Shown here in pieces: positions 21,738 through 34,068 of a stretch of 64,000 bases of DNA (positions are counted from its first letter, which is position 1; every line of letters begins with the position of its first letter). The DNA comes from Favolaschia claudopus (lineage: Eukaryota; Basidiomycota; Agaricomycetes; Agaricales; Mycenaceae). The stretch is taken from the NCBI GenBank assembly GCA_037176885.1, contig JAWWNJ010000003.1, forward strand, positions 2,356,001-2,420,000, read 5' to 3'. Both the position numbers and the translations under genes were made by a program. The notes under the pieces are model-generated. The model did not search any database, was not told the origin of the DNA, and worked only from the letters and a program-made list of their open reading frames with translations.

Positions 21738-24065
21738 TTACTGGTTGTAGATATAGAATCCATTGATCTTCCACTGCGCATCGTCGCCGAACTCGGAGCC
21801 GTGGTTGCGGACGTACTCGGCGGCGGTCTCGACTCCGGTTTGCGTCTTGCAAGACTTGGATTGACCACCGGCGCCATCTGTATTCGATAGTGATGATGAG
21901 AACAACTCGATGCGAGAACAAAGAGAAGATACGCACCGACAGCCCAGACACCCTCGGTAAAGGTACCGCCAAGGTTGGTGTCGACGATCATCATGAGGTC
22001 GCTAAAGAAAGTCGTGGGCGCGCAGCTGGAGGTGGGGACGGACATGCGCGGAGTTCCCCAGGTAGAAGGGTTCGGTGCGAGGGACGAGATGTCTGAGATC
22101 GACTATGTTAACCACCTGATCAATCAGTAAGGAGGGAAATAATCTACCAGATGGAACGCTGCCGGTCTGGAAGAACCACATCTTGATACCATCGGTGTCG
22201 AACTGGAGAGCGAAAACTCCTCCACCAGCAGCGTTGAATCCGGGGCCGAAGGTAGTCTTCTCGTGGTCGGAGAAGCCGCATCCAGCAGTGTCGACATTGG
22301 CATCTATTCATCACGATGAATATGCAGGTTGAATGAGAACGGATGAAGCTACGCACCGCAGTTGTTGCCGCCGCTCTTGACGATGCTGACCTTGCTCATG
22401 GCAGAGACGGAGGTGGTGGGGATGGTGCAGCCAGAGCCGGTGTGGATAGAGTAGATGTTCTGGGTATAGAGAGAGACACCCTGATTGGATGCTGGTTGTC
22501 AGAATACGAGGCAAGAATGGCGACGGAATTGCATGCCTCAACGACGTCAATTTCCCCTGCGGATTGAATTTAGAACAATGTGATGTTGGCCGGACATGAA
22601 TCTCACCTTGAAAGGGCCAGTTTGCACCGGTGAACTACGCGAGGAATAATTATTCGAAACCAATTGCTGTACTAAATCCACGAACCCAAACAGCAGGCCC
22701 TGCATGGGTGAAAAGTCGATATTGAGTCAATCAGAGAGTGGAAAGAAATCGTCAAAAAACGCACAAGTTCCCTGCACCCGGAATCAGTTACTTGGGGACA
22801 AGACAAGAAGTTAGAGCACGTACACAAACAGCGGGCATAGCAGCAATGTCGAAGATGAAGAGGTTCTGGTCCTTGGCGTTGAAGGTCTGCTTGGAAACCA
22901 TGCGAAGGGCGTTACGAGTGGTCGCTTTCTCCGTGTTGTCGACTGCAAGGATGACTTGCTTGCCGGAGGTGAAGGCGAGACCCTCCTTGACACCGTTGAC
23001 GTACTGGGCAACGCCGCCGTTGTCATTGGTGTTGGAGTCGCTGAAGTAACCCGAAAAGCGTGAGGATCGATTTTCAGTGGACGAGGGAACGAACGCACTA
23101 GTTGAAGAAGTCGAGGAAAGCAGAGCCTTCGAGTTTCTTAGTGAGCTTCCAGCCTTCGTTCGAGTTACCAGCTGCCACAAAATTCAAATCGGATTGACAA
23201 CATGAGTGAAACACAACAAACTTGATTTGGCGGGGGTAGAGCTGGACGTTTTGGCCGGGGCAGATTCCTTGGCCGGTGGGTTAGCGGTCGTAGGTTTGGC
23301 AGGGGTGGCTGCTTTGGAAGAAGTTGGGGCGGCAGCGGGTGTAGTCGGCGCTTTACCCTCGCCAGCAGATCCACCCTCCTCATCATCGTCGCAGTCCTCA
23401 TCATCTTCTCCCTCGTCTTTCGAAGGGGGTGACGATGATTGACCAGAGCCAGTGGAATCGGATCCGCCTGAAACGGGGGCCGACACTGCGCCGGAAGAAG
23501 ATCCACCGAACGACCAGGTGACGTCGACTAGAAATAACTTGAGCGCTGCGAACAGATAACAAAGATGATATCAAGAACGTACGGACGCCGGCATCAAGAG
23601 ATCCGCCGCTGAGAGCCTCGAAGGCGGCCGTAGAGAGATAGACATTGCCAGACTCGCCGCAATCTTGGCAAGCATCGGTAAGAGTTACATCAATGCTCTT
23701 GGACGCGTCGGATGCCAGCGAAACGGTAATCTTGAAAAGTATCAGTATCAACGTTCATTGAGTCAAGAAAAATCGATCAGACGTACGTGTTGGAAACACT
23801 TGGACGAGGCAATGTTCATGTCGCCGTAGTAGTTGGGGCCCACACCGATGATCATGTCGGAGTCCTTAGAGTAGGTACCGCAGGCATTCTGAGTGTTGTT
23901 CTGGTAGCCATAGTACGCGACGCCAGAGACAGCGTCACCGCGCTTCCATCCGGGGGCGCCATCTCCTGCGATGCGAGCGTGGTGGCTGCGCCGGTTGAAG
24001 CTATTGTGAGATGCGCTGGCGGACGCAGCGGCGAGGGCGAGGACACCAAAAGTGGAGAGAGACAT
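21738..24065 (-). CDS. Secreted expansin-like (DPBB) domain fused to GH16 glucanase
   Basis: Thirteen exons: 24065-23787, 23730-23583, 23527-23222, 23171-23099, 23040-22824, 22771-22765, 22699-22686, 22634-22607, 22556-22537, 22480-22357, 22303-22148, 22092-21937, 21877-21738; 1668 nt, 555 aa. A signal peptide precedes a double-psi beta-barrel domain (SGVAYYGY...DSDMIIG...VTLTDACQDCG...VYLSTAAFEAL...VTWSF). A Ser/Pro/Ala linker with an acidic patch follows (about 165-255), then a GH16 domain: [32 protein letters not shown] and the catalytic GEIDVVE (E-x-D-x-x-E). GH16 enzymes of this type cleave beta-1,3 or 1,3/1,4-glucans. The active-site region is spread over exons of 7, 14, 28 and 20 nt. 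The intron after GEIDVVE has a GC donor (22536). Confidence 0.88.
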
Positions 24066-25540
24066 TGGCGATTGTTGTCTGCGAGAGGCAGACTAAAGAG
24101 CGAGATAGAAAAGAGTGGAGGGACGCTTTGCTCGAGCCTTAGCGTGGACGGGGACAGAAAAGGTGAGTTGCACATGGAAACGGACTTCACTTTTATAGTC
24201 CTTGAATAAAATCGTGTGAACTGCGGTAGCCGCCGCGAAGTAGCCGACGCATGGAAGATCTTGGCGCTAATCTTGGGCTGGGACCCTGCGCTGATTTACA
24301 GTGTATGCAGCAGCTGTTACTCCCTTTCAAGATGAACCCTTTCTGTTCCTGGAGTGACACTCGTTAGAGTTTTCGAGAGTTTACAATTTCGATGAAAGAC
24401 TTTAAGAGGTGTTGTCAAGGTTGATGCGACTGTTTGATCGAATCCAACATCGTGATGTCATGATCCTGCGTCGATGTTCGCCACGGGTTCGCGACGCGAC
24501 CTGACGCGACAAGCTGTAGAAAAGGAAGGAAACTAGATTGGACACTGTGGTGCTCATAACCTGGACTTGTTGTGTGCTGTCTTTTGCTGTTCCAAAGCGC
24601 AGATTATTTCAAGGCAGCTCACCAAAAGAAACGGCAAGTGATCCGTCGGTTATCCATGATCTCAACATCGTCGCACCCGATCCAGCGGAGTGCTCAACCA
24701 GGAACCAGATGTACGGGAGTCTGCGAGAGTGCAACCGCAGCAGGAGCGGAATATTCGATCAGCACATTTTTAGTCGACGGCAGTCCGAACAAAACGTTGG
24801 CCTCGGACTCAGACCAGTACTAGTACTCGCGGTGACGCGGCGATAATACCTTTGGCTTGAAGTCACTGAATGCTTGAACGGCCATCTGAACAGACTGAAC
24901 CGTGGTAGTCACGGCCGCTGTCTAGATGATTAAGGTTGCGAAATTTGGCCCGATTTGAGGTGGTTATAATTGACTTTGTGCAAGAAAAAACTGCCTGGAA
25001 TAGCCGCTGCGGGAGGTCGCCACAGTAATTCTTGAACGGAGATGTCCCGCCTATTTTAAATTTATGCAGCTTGTTCAATGTTGACACGAATCGCACTCGC
25101 TAAAAACCATGATGATGATGGAGGCAAAGGGAAATAGTGTGACACGATTCAGTCACGTCACGCAAACAATGAATTCTTCTCAACGCGGCCGCCAACTTGA
25201 AGGTCTACTTGTACTCCTTGCGCTTATGTTCAAGACTTCAAAACCTTGGAAACAACAGTGCTAAATAGCTTATGCAACCTTTTACCATCCAGTTTGCTTC
25301 TGTGGTCCTTGGAGCAAGCAATGCCATCTATTGTTCCGTTTTTGTCCCAAGAACAATGGCCGGCTCTGTCAATTGTCTTTGCTCTCGACCTATATAAACG
25401 GCGAAGTGGCGGCTCTAGCTCCTGGCTCCTCTCTCAGCTACACGACTTGCTTTCTTTTTTCTCTGAGCCCGGTGCTCAACTTCACGATCCTTGCTTGACG
25501 ACTTGATATATCAGCTACTCCCAACCTCTTCAACGTCTAG
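24066..25540. other. Intergenic, 1.5 kb
   Basis: This is the divergent spacer between the GH16 and CBM19-like genes. A 102-codon frame at 24538-24846 has no features or splice support. A TATATAA box lies near 25391, about 150 bp before the next ATG. No repeat or RNA gene is seen. Confidence 0.4.
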
Positions 25541-27235
25541 ATGCCTTTCACGTCTTCTTTCTCGTTTTGTCTGGCTGTATTGGGCCTCTTGGCTCCCATG
25601 AAGAGCACCGCTGCACCGATCCCCCTCTTCAATTCCACTGCGCCAGAGCAATACACCGAAAACGCCATCACTGCCCGTTTTATGAATCAACAATTTGCCT
25701 CCATGGCACAAACAGACGCCTGCACGGGTGCGTCTCATGCACTGTGGACCCTTTTCGCTTCGGCTGATCATGTTTGTCTACAGGAAATGCCACCGCCTGT
25801 ATTGGCGGTTCTTTCGCAATGTGCACCGCAAACGCCTGGGTTCTCACTCCCTGTGCAAGTGGTCTTGCTTGCGCCGCGGTGCCGCAGAGTAGCACGCTAG
25901 GGACTGTCCTGACTTGCGATACCCCCGATGGTATCTCGCAGCGCTTTGCCTTCGCTGGAGTGGATAGCGGAATTGGCAGCGAGGAGGATGATTGTGATGG
26001 GGATGAGGGAGATGATGACGGCTCCTCGAATGCTGAAAGTGTATCTGTCCCTGTCTCGGGATCGTCGACTGCTGCCCCAGTATCGTCCGACGCCGCGCCA
26101 ACTTCGAGCGCTCCGCCTGCCATCTCCAGCCTCGCTGCTCGGCGTTTTTTCCGCCGCCAACTAGCAGATGTACGTCTCATTTTATTTCACCGATCCCTCA
26201 CAATTCACTGACTTCCTCACTTCAGAGTGTCTCTCCTGAAGTCACAGACGCCCCAGCTTCACGTCTCATCGTGAACGTGGGTTGCCAAATTTCTCCCACA
26301 AAACTCTCCTTTCTCATCCTCTATCTTTAGGGTGTCTCGAGCGTCCCAAATACTCTTCTATCCACGCCCCCATCGGCCCCGTCGGCAAGTGGTCAAACTA
26401 CAAGCACTGTGAGTAGTCGCACCCTGTTCTATTCTTGCTCTTAATCATTCATCGAATTTTCATGCAGACTCTCTCCGACGTTACCCCATCGGCCGCCGCC
26501 TCTACCTCCGAAGCTCCTGCGGTCTCCACTGCGGCCCCGAACTCTGCTGGCGCCACTGCATCAACCGTAATTGGCGCTGATGGGCTCCCCACAGCTCTCG
26601 TCGTCGTCACTGTCTCTGGAGCAAGCAATGCCGCTGCCACCAGTGCACCCGTATCATCCGTTCCTCCTCCTGCCGCGGCCGCAAGCGTCGGAACTGCCCT
26701 CCCCTCAAACCCGACACCTATCGCCTTCGCTCCTGGTGCCGTTGCTGCCGCAACGAGTACACTGACTGTTACCGCGGGGGCAACGAGTGCGCCGCCCGTC
26801 GTTTCCCCTACGGTTGTTGCCGCGTCGGCTACTGCTCCTGTTGGATCTATCCCTGCTCCCAGTGCCCCTGTGACTACTGACAGTGCAGCTTCTGTGCCAG
26901 TTCCCTCGGCCCCGGTCGCCTCTGCTTCTTCAGCAGTCGCGGTTCCCTCCTCTGTTGTTGTCCCGGTCACCAGCTCTTCCATCGCAGCTGTACCTTCCCC
27001 TAGCGCCAGCGATTCCGCGGCCGTCGTCCCCACTGTTCTCCCCAACCCCGGTGACGCCCCGTTGCCTGCGTCATCCGCCTCAGCTTCAGCAACGGGTTCA
27101 GACGCTCCCGCGCCAGTTTCAAGCGGTCCCGCAGTCGTCTCTGCAACTGCAGCAGTCCCGTCCTCCGTCGTCGCCCCGCCTCCTTCGGATGCTCCGGCCC
27201 CAACACAATCTTCTCCCTTTGATTTCCACTTCTGA
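25541..27235 (+). CDS. Secreted CBM19-like, Ser/Ala/Pro-rich protein
   Basis: Exons 25541-25727, 25784-26169, 26226-26270, 26331-26408, 26468-27235 give 1464 nt, 487 aa. A signal peptide (about 25 aa) is followed by a short Cys-rich domain: CTGNATACIGG...MCTANAWV...PCASGLACAAVP...TCDTPDG. This resembles the fungal carbohydrate-binding module family 19, which binds chitin. An acidic linker (EEDDCDGDEGDDDG) and a long Ala/Ser/Pro/Val/Thr-rich region follow, likely heavily O-glycosylated, typical of wall-associated proteins. No GPI signal is clear and no catalytic domain is present. An antisense open frame of 318 codons is a composition artefact. Confidence 0.75.
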
Positions 27236-27522
27236 GCGATGACTGCAGACGCACACGGACAATGCCTAACACAAATGTATCGTTTAGACTTTCTGTACTC
27301 GATAGATCCCTCGGATGTAGTAATACTTTCTTCCAACACGACCTCTCTTTTAATCTTCATTGTTCTCGCTTCCTCAAATACACGCACTACACAACAAATA
27401 GCCATGGATTCCCGTGTGTCAATGATACATTATCCGATGTATAAGTACAGTAAAATGCTGGCCCAAGAAAACAATGCGATGCGATGCGAGTTGGTAATAC
27501 AAGAAAATGCAGGGGATTGGAG
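27236..27522. other. Convergent 3' spacer, 0.29 kb
   Basis: It lies between two convergent genes. Nothing is recognised. Confidence 0.4.
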
Positions 27523-29574
27523 CTAAAACTTCATCTGCACTTGACCGCTTTTTATCGGAGGACCACGACTCAGCTCCATCCCCACCTTGTTCACGAGCTG
27601 CATGCCCAACGGCTCCAGCGCCTCCTTCCACACCCCCCTTCTCCGTCGATTCTCAAAGATGTGTCTCGACCGCTCGCCCACCTCCCCCTCCGGCCCAAAC
27701 ACAAACACCTTATCAGCACTCCACGGCTCCTCCCCATTCGCAAACGCGATCCACCGCTCCTGCATCGCGTCCCGCACACGCGTATAAGCGTACTCATCCA
27801 CGGGCGGCTCCATCCACGCGTCCCCCTCCTCCCCATCATCCGAACGATCGAACTTCAGATCGTGCTCCTCGTCATCGTCGTCCAGATCGAACGAGTCGCA
27901 GAAGTCGTACGCGGGGGAATCGGTAGGGGCGGCGGTGACGAATGGATTGGGGACGTTGTCGAAGAGGTAAGCGAGGTCGGCTTTATGGGGCACGCGGGCG
28001 GGGGCGTCTTGGTCGAATACGTATCGCCAGACGCCGCCGCCTGAACGGCGGAGACGTGCGCGAGAGGCGACGCAGTCGGTCGGCCATGCGACGCGAGTGT
28101 CGCCTATTAATTCGAGTATACGGTCGACGACCTCTTCGTCGGGTGTGCTCATGCAGATATCGTACGCGGAGAGGAGAAGGGATGCTTTAGAGATAGATTG
28201 GCATATGGCGTTGAGGCGGCGGACGACAGCTTGGGAGGTCCAAAGTGATGCAGGTAGAGACCAGAAAAGAGAAGCGGAACCAGTGTCTCCAATGATCAAG
28301 GGTTGATGAACTGGTGTTTTCGGCGGATGCGGCCGCGGTCGTGACCGAGAGCGGCTGGATGATTTGAGGTTGTGCGGACAGGTATCTTCCGGGGGCAGGA
28401 AATGCGTTCGCCAGTCGGGGAGGAAGAAATAACCATCATCAACCGCTCTCAAGGTCGAGCCACAGCTGTTCTTGATGAGCTTTTCAGGGCTGATGACACG
28501 CAGTTCTTCGACACTCGAAACGTCCAAATTGGACATAACACGAGAAATATGCCATCCCGCCGTGGAAGCGTCGGGGATGTTGTGGTCGATAATGGCACTC
28601 TGAATTATGGCGCGGTGGAATAGCGGGTGACGTTCATTCGAGTTGGATAACAGATGACATAGGATGTCAGAAGCGCCCGACGATTCACCGAAGAGGGTAA
28701 CATTGTTGGGGTCGCCTCCGAATTCGCGGATGAATCGACCCACCCATTTCATGGCGGTGCGTTGATCACGAAGACCTGAATAACAATGTTATTCCGAGCA
28801 CATCAGGAGGAGCTGGCTTCCCTTACCATAGTTTCCAACGCCAGCATCGCCGGCCGCTTGATTATCCTCTCGTATGAGCGGGCTGGCAGCAAAACCAAAC
28901 AATCCCAGCCGGAAGCTGCGTGCGAAAAAGATAAGGATGCAGTCTGAATTCGTAGGAAACGTGAACGAACTTGAATGTTACGACGATAACAGGCTTGTTC
29001 AATAGGATGCCTTTGCGGACGATGGACCCGCCGTCGTAAATCCAGCTGGAGCCATATCCTCTGTCACCACCTCTATATGACCAAGAAATGACGATCAGAC
29101 TGACGTAAATTCAACGAAAGGAGAATTGAAAAACGAACCCGTGCACCCAGAGCATGACGGGGAGAGCTGATTGTGGCGTCAGACCAGCAGGGCAGGTTAT
29201 GTTCAGATTCAAGCATTCAAATTCGTTCTGTTCCAATATTTGCTGAGGGAGGTCTGGGTGTCCCAGACCGAAGAGTTCTTCTTCGATACACTTCTTGTGG
29301 AGCTGGGGGCATATTGGGCTAAGAGGGGCCGTTTAGCGAGAGTCGTAGTCCCATGGAAGAGTCAAACGCACCCATATCGCGTGGCGTCCGTTTTGGGAGG
29401 CAGCGTTGTTACAAGACGAGATTGACGAAAACGAGCTGGGATGGAGGCATATTTTATACCGCGATATTGGTGTATCGGAACTTCAGGGGTCGAGTCGCGA
29501 TGCTGAAGACCATATAACGTCGTCTTCAGTCCAGGATGATACAGAGCAGGCCCGGAGCTGCACTGTATAGGCAT
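27523..29574 (-). CDS. Type-B carboxylesterase/lipase (alpha/beta hydrolase)
   Basis: Exons 29574-29372, 29318-29139, 29072-28971, 28915-28827, 28775-27523 total 1827 nt, 608 aa. Family landmarks are the early QYRGIKYASIPARF segment, EFECLNLNI, the oxyanion-hole HGGG (spliced across 29139/29072), NYGLRDQ and the nucleophile elbow FGESSG, where GESAG is usual. A later HKADLAYLFDNV likely holds the catalytic His. There is no clear signal peptide, so an intracellular esterase is likely. The C-terminal third has an Asp/Glu-rich loop (LDDDDE). The product hydrolyses carboxylic esters of unknown identity. Confidence 0.88.
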
Positions 29575-30838
29575 TTTCAAGAGAAATAGTGAAGTACAGG
29601 GCGAGGGAGGAGAGAGGGAAGAGCAAGGCTAGGCAAGAGAGTTCACTGCTTCCATCAATCGATCCTTTTTAAATCAGTCTCCTCAAAAAGGAAGGACTCC
29701 AAGTTTTCACCTACGGCGAGCCCAAAAAGGCAATCCACGTGATCCATCGATGTATTGGAAGACTCGAAGACACGCCAGAACAGCCTCGGTCGCGCGTTAA
29801 GATCCGTTGCGCGACAGCTTGGGAGTGTGTTACTGCGAGTCCTCTCCGTACGCGGCCGACGATGAGAACACGCAGAAGGCCTTTTTCGACGCCTTGCCTG
29901 AAAATTTCCAAGAAAACACCAATACGTACAGTAACAGAAGAAGGCGGAGGGATAGCGACGGGCGGCTCTTGGCGAATTGAAATACCAGCGTCGTTCGCTG
30001 AAGTCATACCAATCCTCATGATTGGTGACGCAGGCAGAATTTCAAGTTAACAGGCACGAAAATGACGAAAAAGTATTTAATTGCAAAAAACCTAATAAGG
30101 ACTGGATCAGCACGAATGTTGCAGCCAATGAAGGAGCGATCTTACTACTACAGTGAGTCCAACTGGAAGGCCTAACCTAGCAGTAACTGCGGGAGGAGCT
30201 GACTCGATCCGAGTTTAATCCAGGGTCAAAGAAGATGTCGAGTCGGCGCTTGATCAGTCTGGATGAAATGAAAACCAGCAGAGATGACCAGATGTGAACG
30301 AAGTGAAGAGCTAGCATTCCGTGGGTTTGAGAGAGAACGTGCACGGTCCTCAAACAGCCCTCCTCTCGCTAAATATGAGCCCACGAGTAGAATTTCTACA
30401 CGTCTCTCTACAGATCCTCATAGATATTATCATCTTTGGGAAGGACGATATAATACAAGGACTGAAAGCTCGGGAAGGTAGATTGGAAGCGTATAAGGTC
30501 CGATTTTATGAGACAGCAGAGGAGCCGACATGAAAGTCAAGAGAAAAAGACGCACGAAATCGATAACGAGGATTGATCGCCAATCATCCATCAAAATCGG
30601 TGATCTAATGCATCGCCACCTGCTAAAGCGGGAAGGTCCTTCACCTCATTCCGCACAGACACAGGACCTTCAATACGAGGGCGAACGGAATTGTGTACAC
30701 CCCAGTCCTTTAAAAAGCAAGGATGGCTACCCCAGACATCCCGCTATGCGACCCACATCACGCTCCTTGATAGGGCAGTGCTCTGGCAGCGGGAACACAT
30801 AAAGCACACAACGATATAAAGATCCTGGCTGTTGCAAT
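29575..30838. other. Intergenic, 1.26 kb, possible exon remnant
   Basis: One plus-strand segment (about 29805-29920) reads as protein-like sequence (CESSPYAADDENTQKAFFDA), followed by a GT donor, but no complete model could be built. A 70-codon frame at 30321-30533 is unremarkable. The rest is the promoter of the next gene. Confidence 0.3.
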
Positions 30839-32665
30839 ATGTCGACTCTTATCTTCCAGACCATTTATCTCGATGGCAAGCACCTCGTTTATACTTTGCT
30901 GGGTCGTTGTTATCTTATGAGCGTACCAGGAGTCTGCTGCGCACCATTTTATCTGCATTCGCGAGCTCTATGACTTGTTATTGGTTCAATTGTCTCTGGA
31001 AGAAAATCCTTCCGACAAAACGGACCGAGTCTCTATTGCACGACTCGCACGCGCGTCCAGATTAACTTCAGGCCCCGCACTCGATGTCCTGTGGTCCAAG
31101 GTAACGCGCCCATCTCAAATCATGCGCTTGTTTCCAGAAGATGCGCTTCAACTGGCTGGAATGTTTGGAGGAGAGGTTGGTACTTGCGCAATTGGAATCT
31201 CTACGCCGTGATTGAAGTTCGGTTGTTCCAGTATACCTTGCTTCGTCCGTTGAAGGAGTCGGATTTTGTCGCGTTCGATAAATACGCTCCCCGTGTCCAT
31301 TTTGTCGATTTTTCAAAATCGTTCACTGGCCTCGGGGCCGGCTGCGAGTTCTTATCGACTATCAAAATGCACAGGAACCCCATATTTCCACATTTGCGCT
31401 CTTTTGAATGGCACCCCACAACGAGATTCAACACCGTCGGCGCGTTTCACCTCATTTCTCGAGAACATAACGTTCCGAGAGACGAGTTTGCACTTACCAT
31501 GTGGGGAAACATCAGCAGTCGCGATGCGGGCCCTCGGTACCCTGCACCCGAGTTCTTCACTGGAGCAGGACTGGCGGAAACAATAGACTCGTTTAGGAGT
31601 CCGCTTTCCTCGTGGCTGCCCGATGTCCCGAGTTTGTCAATAAACACGGGAAACTACCTTGCGAAGCAGGTCTTGCTACAAGGACTTCAAAGTCTGTCGA
31701 AGCTCCAGCATTTCTACGCAAGGGCTTCGGGCTCACTCGGGGCTGAGATCTTGGATCATCTCGCCCTTCTACCAAATCTAAAAACATTACATATCGGCGA
31801 CGAAGACGAAAAATCGATTTCCCTTCTCCATGACTCTGTCAGAAGAAGAGAATTGACGACTGGGTCAGCAAGCTTCCCTGCGCTCGAGAGCCTAGAAATA
31901 TATGGCCCTTACCTTGCACTCACCACCTTCGTGATGCTCATCACATCCCAATTCCTGCACGCCGTCTGCCTAAACGTTACAGACGCCCACCCCATCGACT
32001 CCTCGATATTCTTCGAGCTTACAGCCCCGTCTGGTCGCTCTTCATTGCTACGACACTTTGCCTTCTATACCCAAGACCACGCCGTCGCTGACCACGAACG
32101 CCGTGCAGTCTTTTCCATGACATCCTTCGAGCCCCTGCTGGCTTGCAGAAACCTCGAAACACTGGACATCAATTTTGACGCCTACAAAGTAGAATTCGAC
32201 GATGCGGACCTCGAGAAAATGGCCAATGCCTGGCCGCACCTCGAGACACTCAAAGTCTTCTCCCGATACACCCAGCAATTTTGCTGGGCTGACCCGCAAG
32301 TGCACCTTTACACGCTCTGGTCTTTGGTAGAGAAGTGCCGGAACATCCGACGCATTGAGATGCCCGTAGATGCGCGCGTCTGCAGTCAATTCGTTCCGCC
32401 ACGGTATCCCTCTCATACCCGCCCCGCTACCTCGGGGTCATTCAGCATGGAAAAGATTGGGTTCTTCCTCTCGCCGTGCGGGTCCCCGGCACATGTTGCG
32501 GCGTTCTTGAACTTTGCGTTCCCGCATCTTATAGAGTTTTTCGCGGGTCCGCCTAAAAATGACGGAACGTGTAGGACACAGACCTGGGCACAGGTGAGGG
32601 AGGCGCTACCTGGGGTGGACCGGATGTGGCGCGCTCTGCGCCTGGCTCATGCGACTCCGTGCTGA
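30839..32665 (+). CDS. F-box/LRR-type protein, copy 1
   Basis: Exons 30839-30886, 30930-31175 and 31232-32665 total 1728 nt, 575 aa. The N-terminal region (ICIRELYDLLLVQL...LARASRLTSGPALDVLW) resembles the F-box-like segment of the many Agaricomycete F-box/LRR proteins, where P-E-L-L is usual. The rest has irregular leucine-rich units (LPNLKTLHIG, FPALESLEIYG, CRNLETLDINFDA). Such proteins usually recruit substrates to SCF ubiquitin ligases; no partner is visible. Paralog at 46243-44442 (minus strand) shares the intron positions before GES and before YTL. The tiny first exon is tentative. Confidence 0.7.
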
Positions 32666-33567
32666 ATGCGGAGACGGTGGATTTTTTGACCAGGCTTTCG
32701 CGCCTGGGTACATGGCCAGTGTTGAAGCAAGATCTTAAGAGGCGACGGTCTGGGCTTTGGGAATACTGTATTACTGCTGCACGCCTAGATCTTTACAGCA
32801 ACTGTACTACCGGGACATACATAGACGTTAGAGCCTAATAGACCCCCGACGAATCGCACTCAAACGTTGCTCAAACGGGCTCTTCACGGAACCGGTCGGT
32901 TCATCGGAAGGACTCGGAAGTCAAGAAACACCGACTTGGCTTAGCTCAGCATCCCAAGCTCTTTCGAAAACTTTCTGCAGACTGTAGAATCGATTTGCGA
33001 CGTTGTTCAAACGTCCAAGCCTCGTATCTCCTTCAAACCTTCCCTACAGAATCAAGTCTTGACATGTTCATCCTCGAAAACTCCTGCTTGCTTTAGTCGG
33101 CGCCAAATATTTGTATTTCGCAGTCGATGAGCATTCAAATCCTCGAAGATCAGAGCAATCGCTTTTTTCGCCGATTCCCCAATCTTCTAGGCGGTGGAAC
33201 TGGCCTCACTGTTAAAGAACCTTTGCATCCGAATCACCTCACGAAGAAAGTCTTGGCCCAACTCTGCTCCACTCTCTTCCTTCCGGCTTTCCAAGTTCCA
33301 ACGCTCAGCTTGTATCCGCAAGCACGGTCGAGAGACGCCGTTTACGAGCATTCACAGGTGCTTACGACTTGTTGTGGCTTCCATTCACCGCAACGACTCC
33401 GTGGCGAGGTCCGTTCTTCCTGCGCTGGAACGGAGACATCCGCCGCATCCGGAGGCCCTCGTGATGACACGAGATGTCTTCATTGAATTATGTGCTAAGC
33501 GAAGACGTATAAATGCTGGACCTGCAAACCATGAAGCTCCATCATCTTGAATCCCACTCGACTCACA
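32666..33567. other. Intergenic, 0.9 kb
   Basis: Promoter region of the first small secreted protein, with TATAAAT at 33508-33514. Short overlapping open frames at 33127-33550 lack features. Confidence 0.4.
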
Positions 33568-34068
33568 ATGCGCTTTACTGCTCTCGCTTCCTCTGTTCTC
33601 TTCGCCGTCGTTGGCCTCGTCAGCGCCGTCGACAACAGGCTGCTTTACCAGTTCCCTGCGGGTGACACCCTCGAGACTTTCTCCGCTGAGTGCGTCCACC
33701 TAGGGTACATATTGCGAGGAGCGGCAATGTCTGATAGTTTTCTGCCGTAGCTTCGAGGCCGCCTGCTCTACTTGGCAGCCCGCCATCGACCAGGGCCTGA
33801 CTTACGCTCGGACCCTCATCGAGCCCGGCGACTGGCAGGGCAAGAACGCTGACAGTGCGTATTTCAATTTACTCACCATACTGATCGACTCTGACCGTCA
33901 TCTTGCTTTAGCTCAAGCCAAGATCATCTGCGTGAGTACCCATTGACACTGAAGCTTACTGTTTCGCGGATCCCTCTGACCATTCGGGTGTAGTCTTGGA
34001 CTGACGGGACCAACTTCCCGCCCTTCACCGTCGATGTTGCTGCGTCTCTGGGAGCGACCCCGCTTTAA
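33568..34068 (+). CDS. Small secreted protein, family copy 1
   Basis: Exons 33568-33689, 33751-33854, 33912-33931, 33994-34068 give about 106 aa. A signal peptide (MRFTALASSVLFAVVGLVSA) precedes a compact domain with LLYQFPAGD, CSTWQPAI, IEPGDWQGKNAD, AKIICSW and DVAASLGATP. Two Cys could form one disulfide. It is the most divergent of four local paralogs, all with the same exon phases and a 20 nt third exon. No family is recognised. A TATA box lies 54 bp before the ATG. Confidence 0.8.

Noticed and set aside
22530..22560. Reading of the GH16 site as GEIDVVEACNS
   Set aside because: The family expects GEIDxxEGV; a GC donor after the last Glu joins to GVSLYTQN, so ACNS is intronic.
26449..27405. 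318-codon minus-strand open frame
   Set aside because: It is antisense to the Ser/Ala-rich tail of the CBM19-like protein; repeat composition removes stops.
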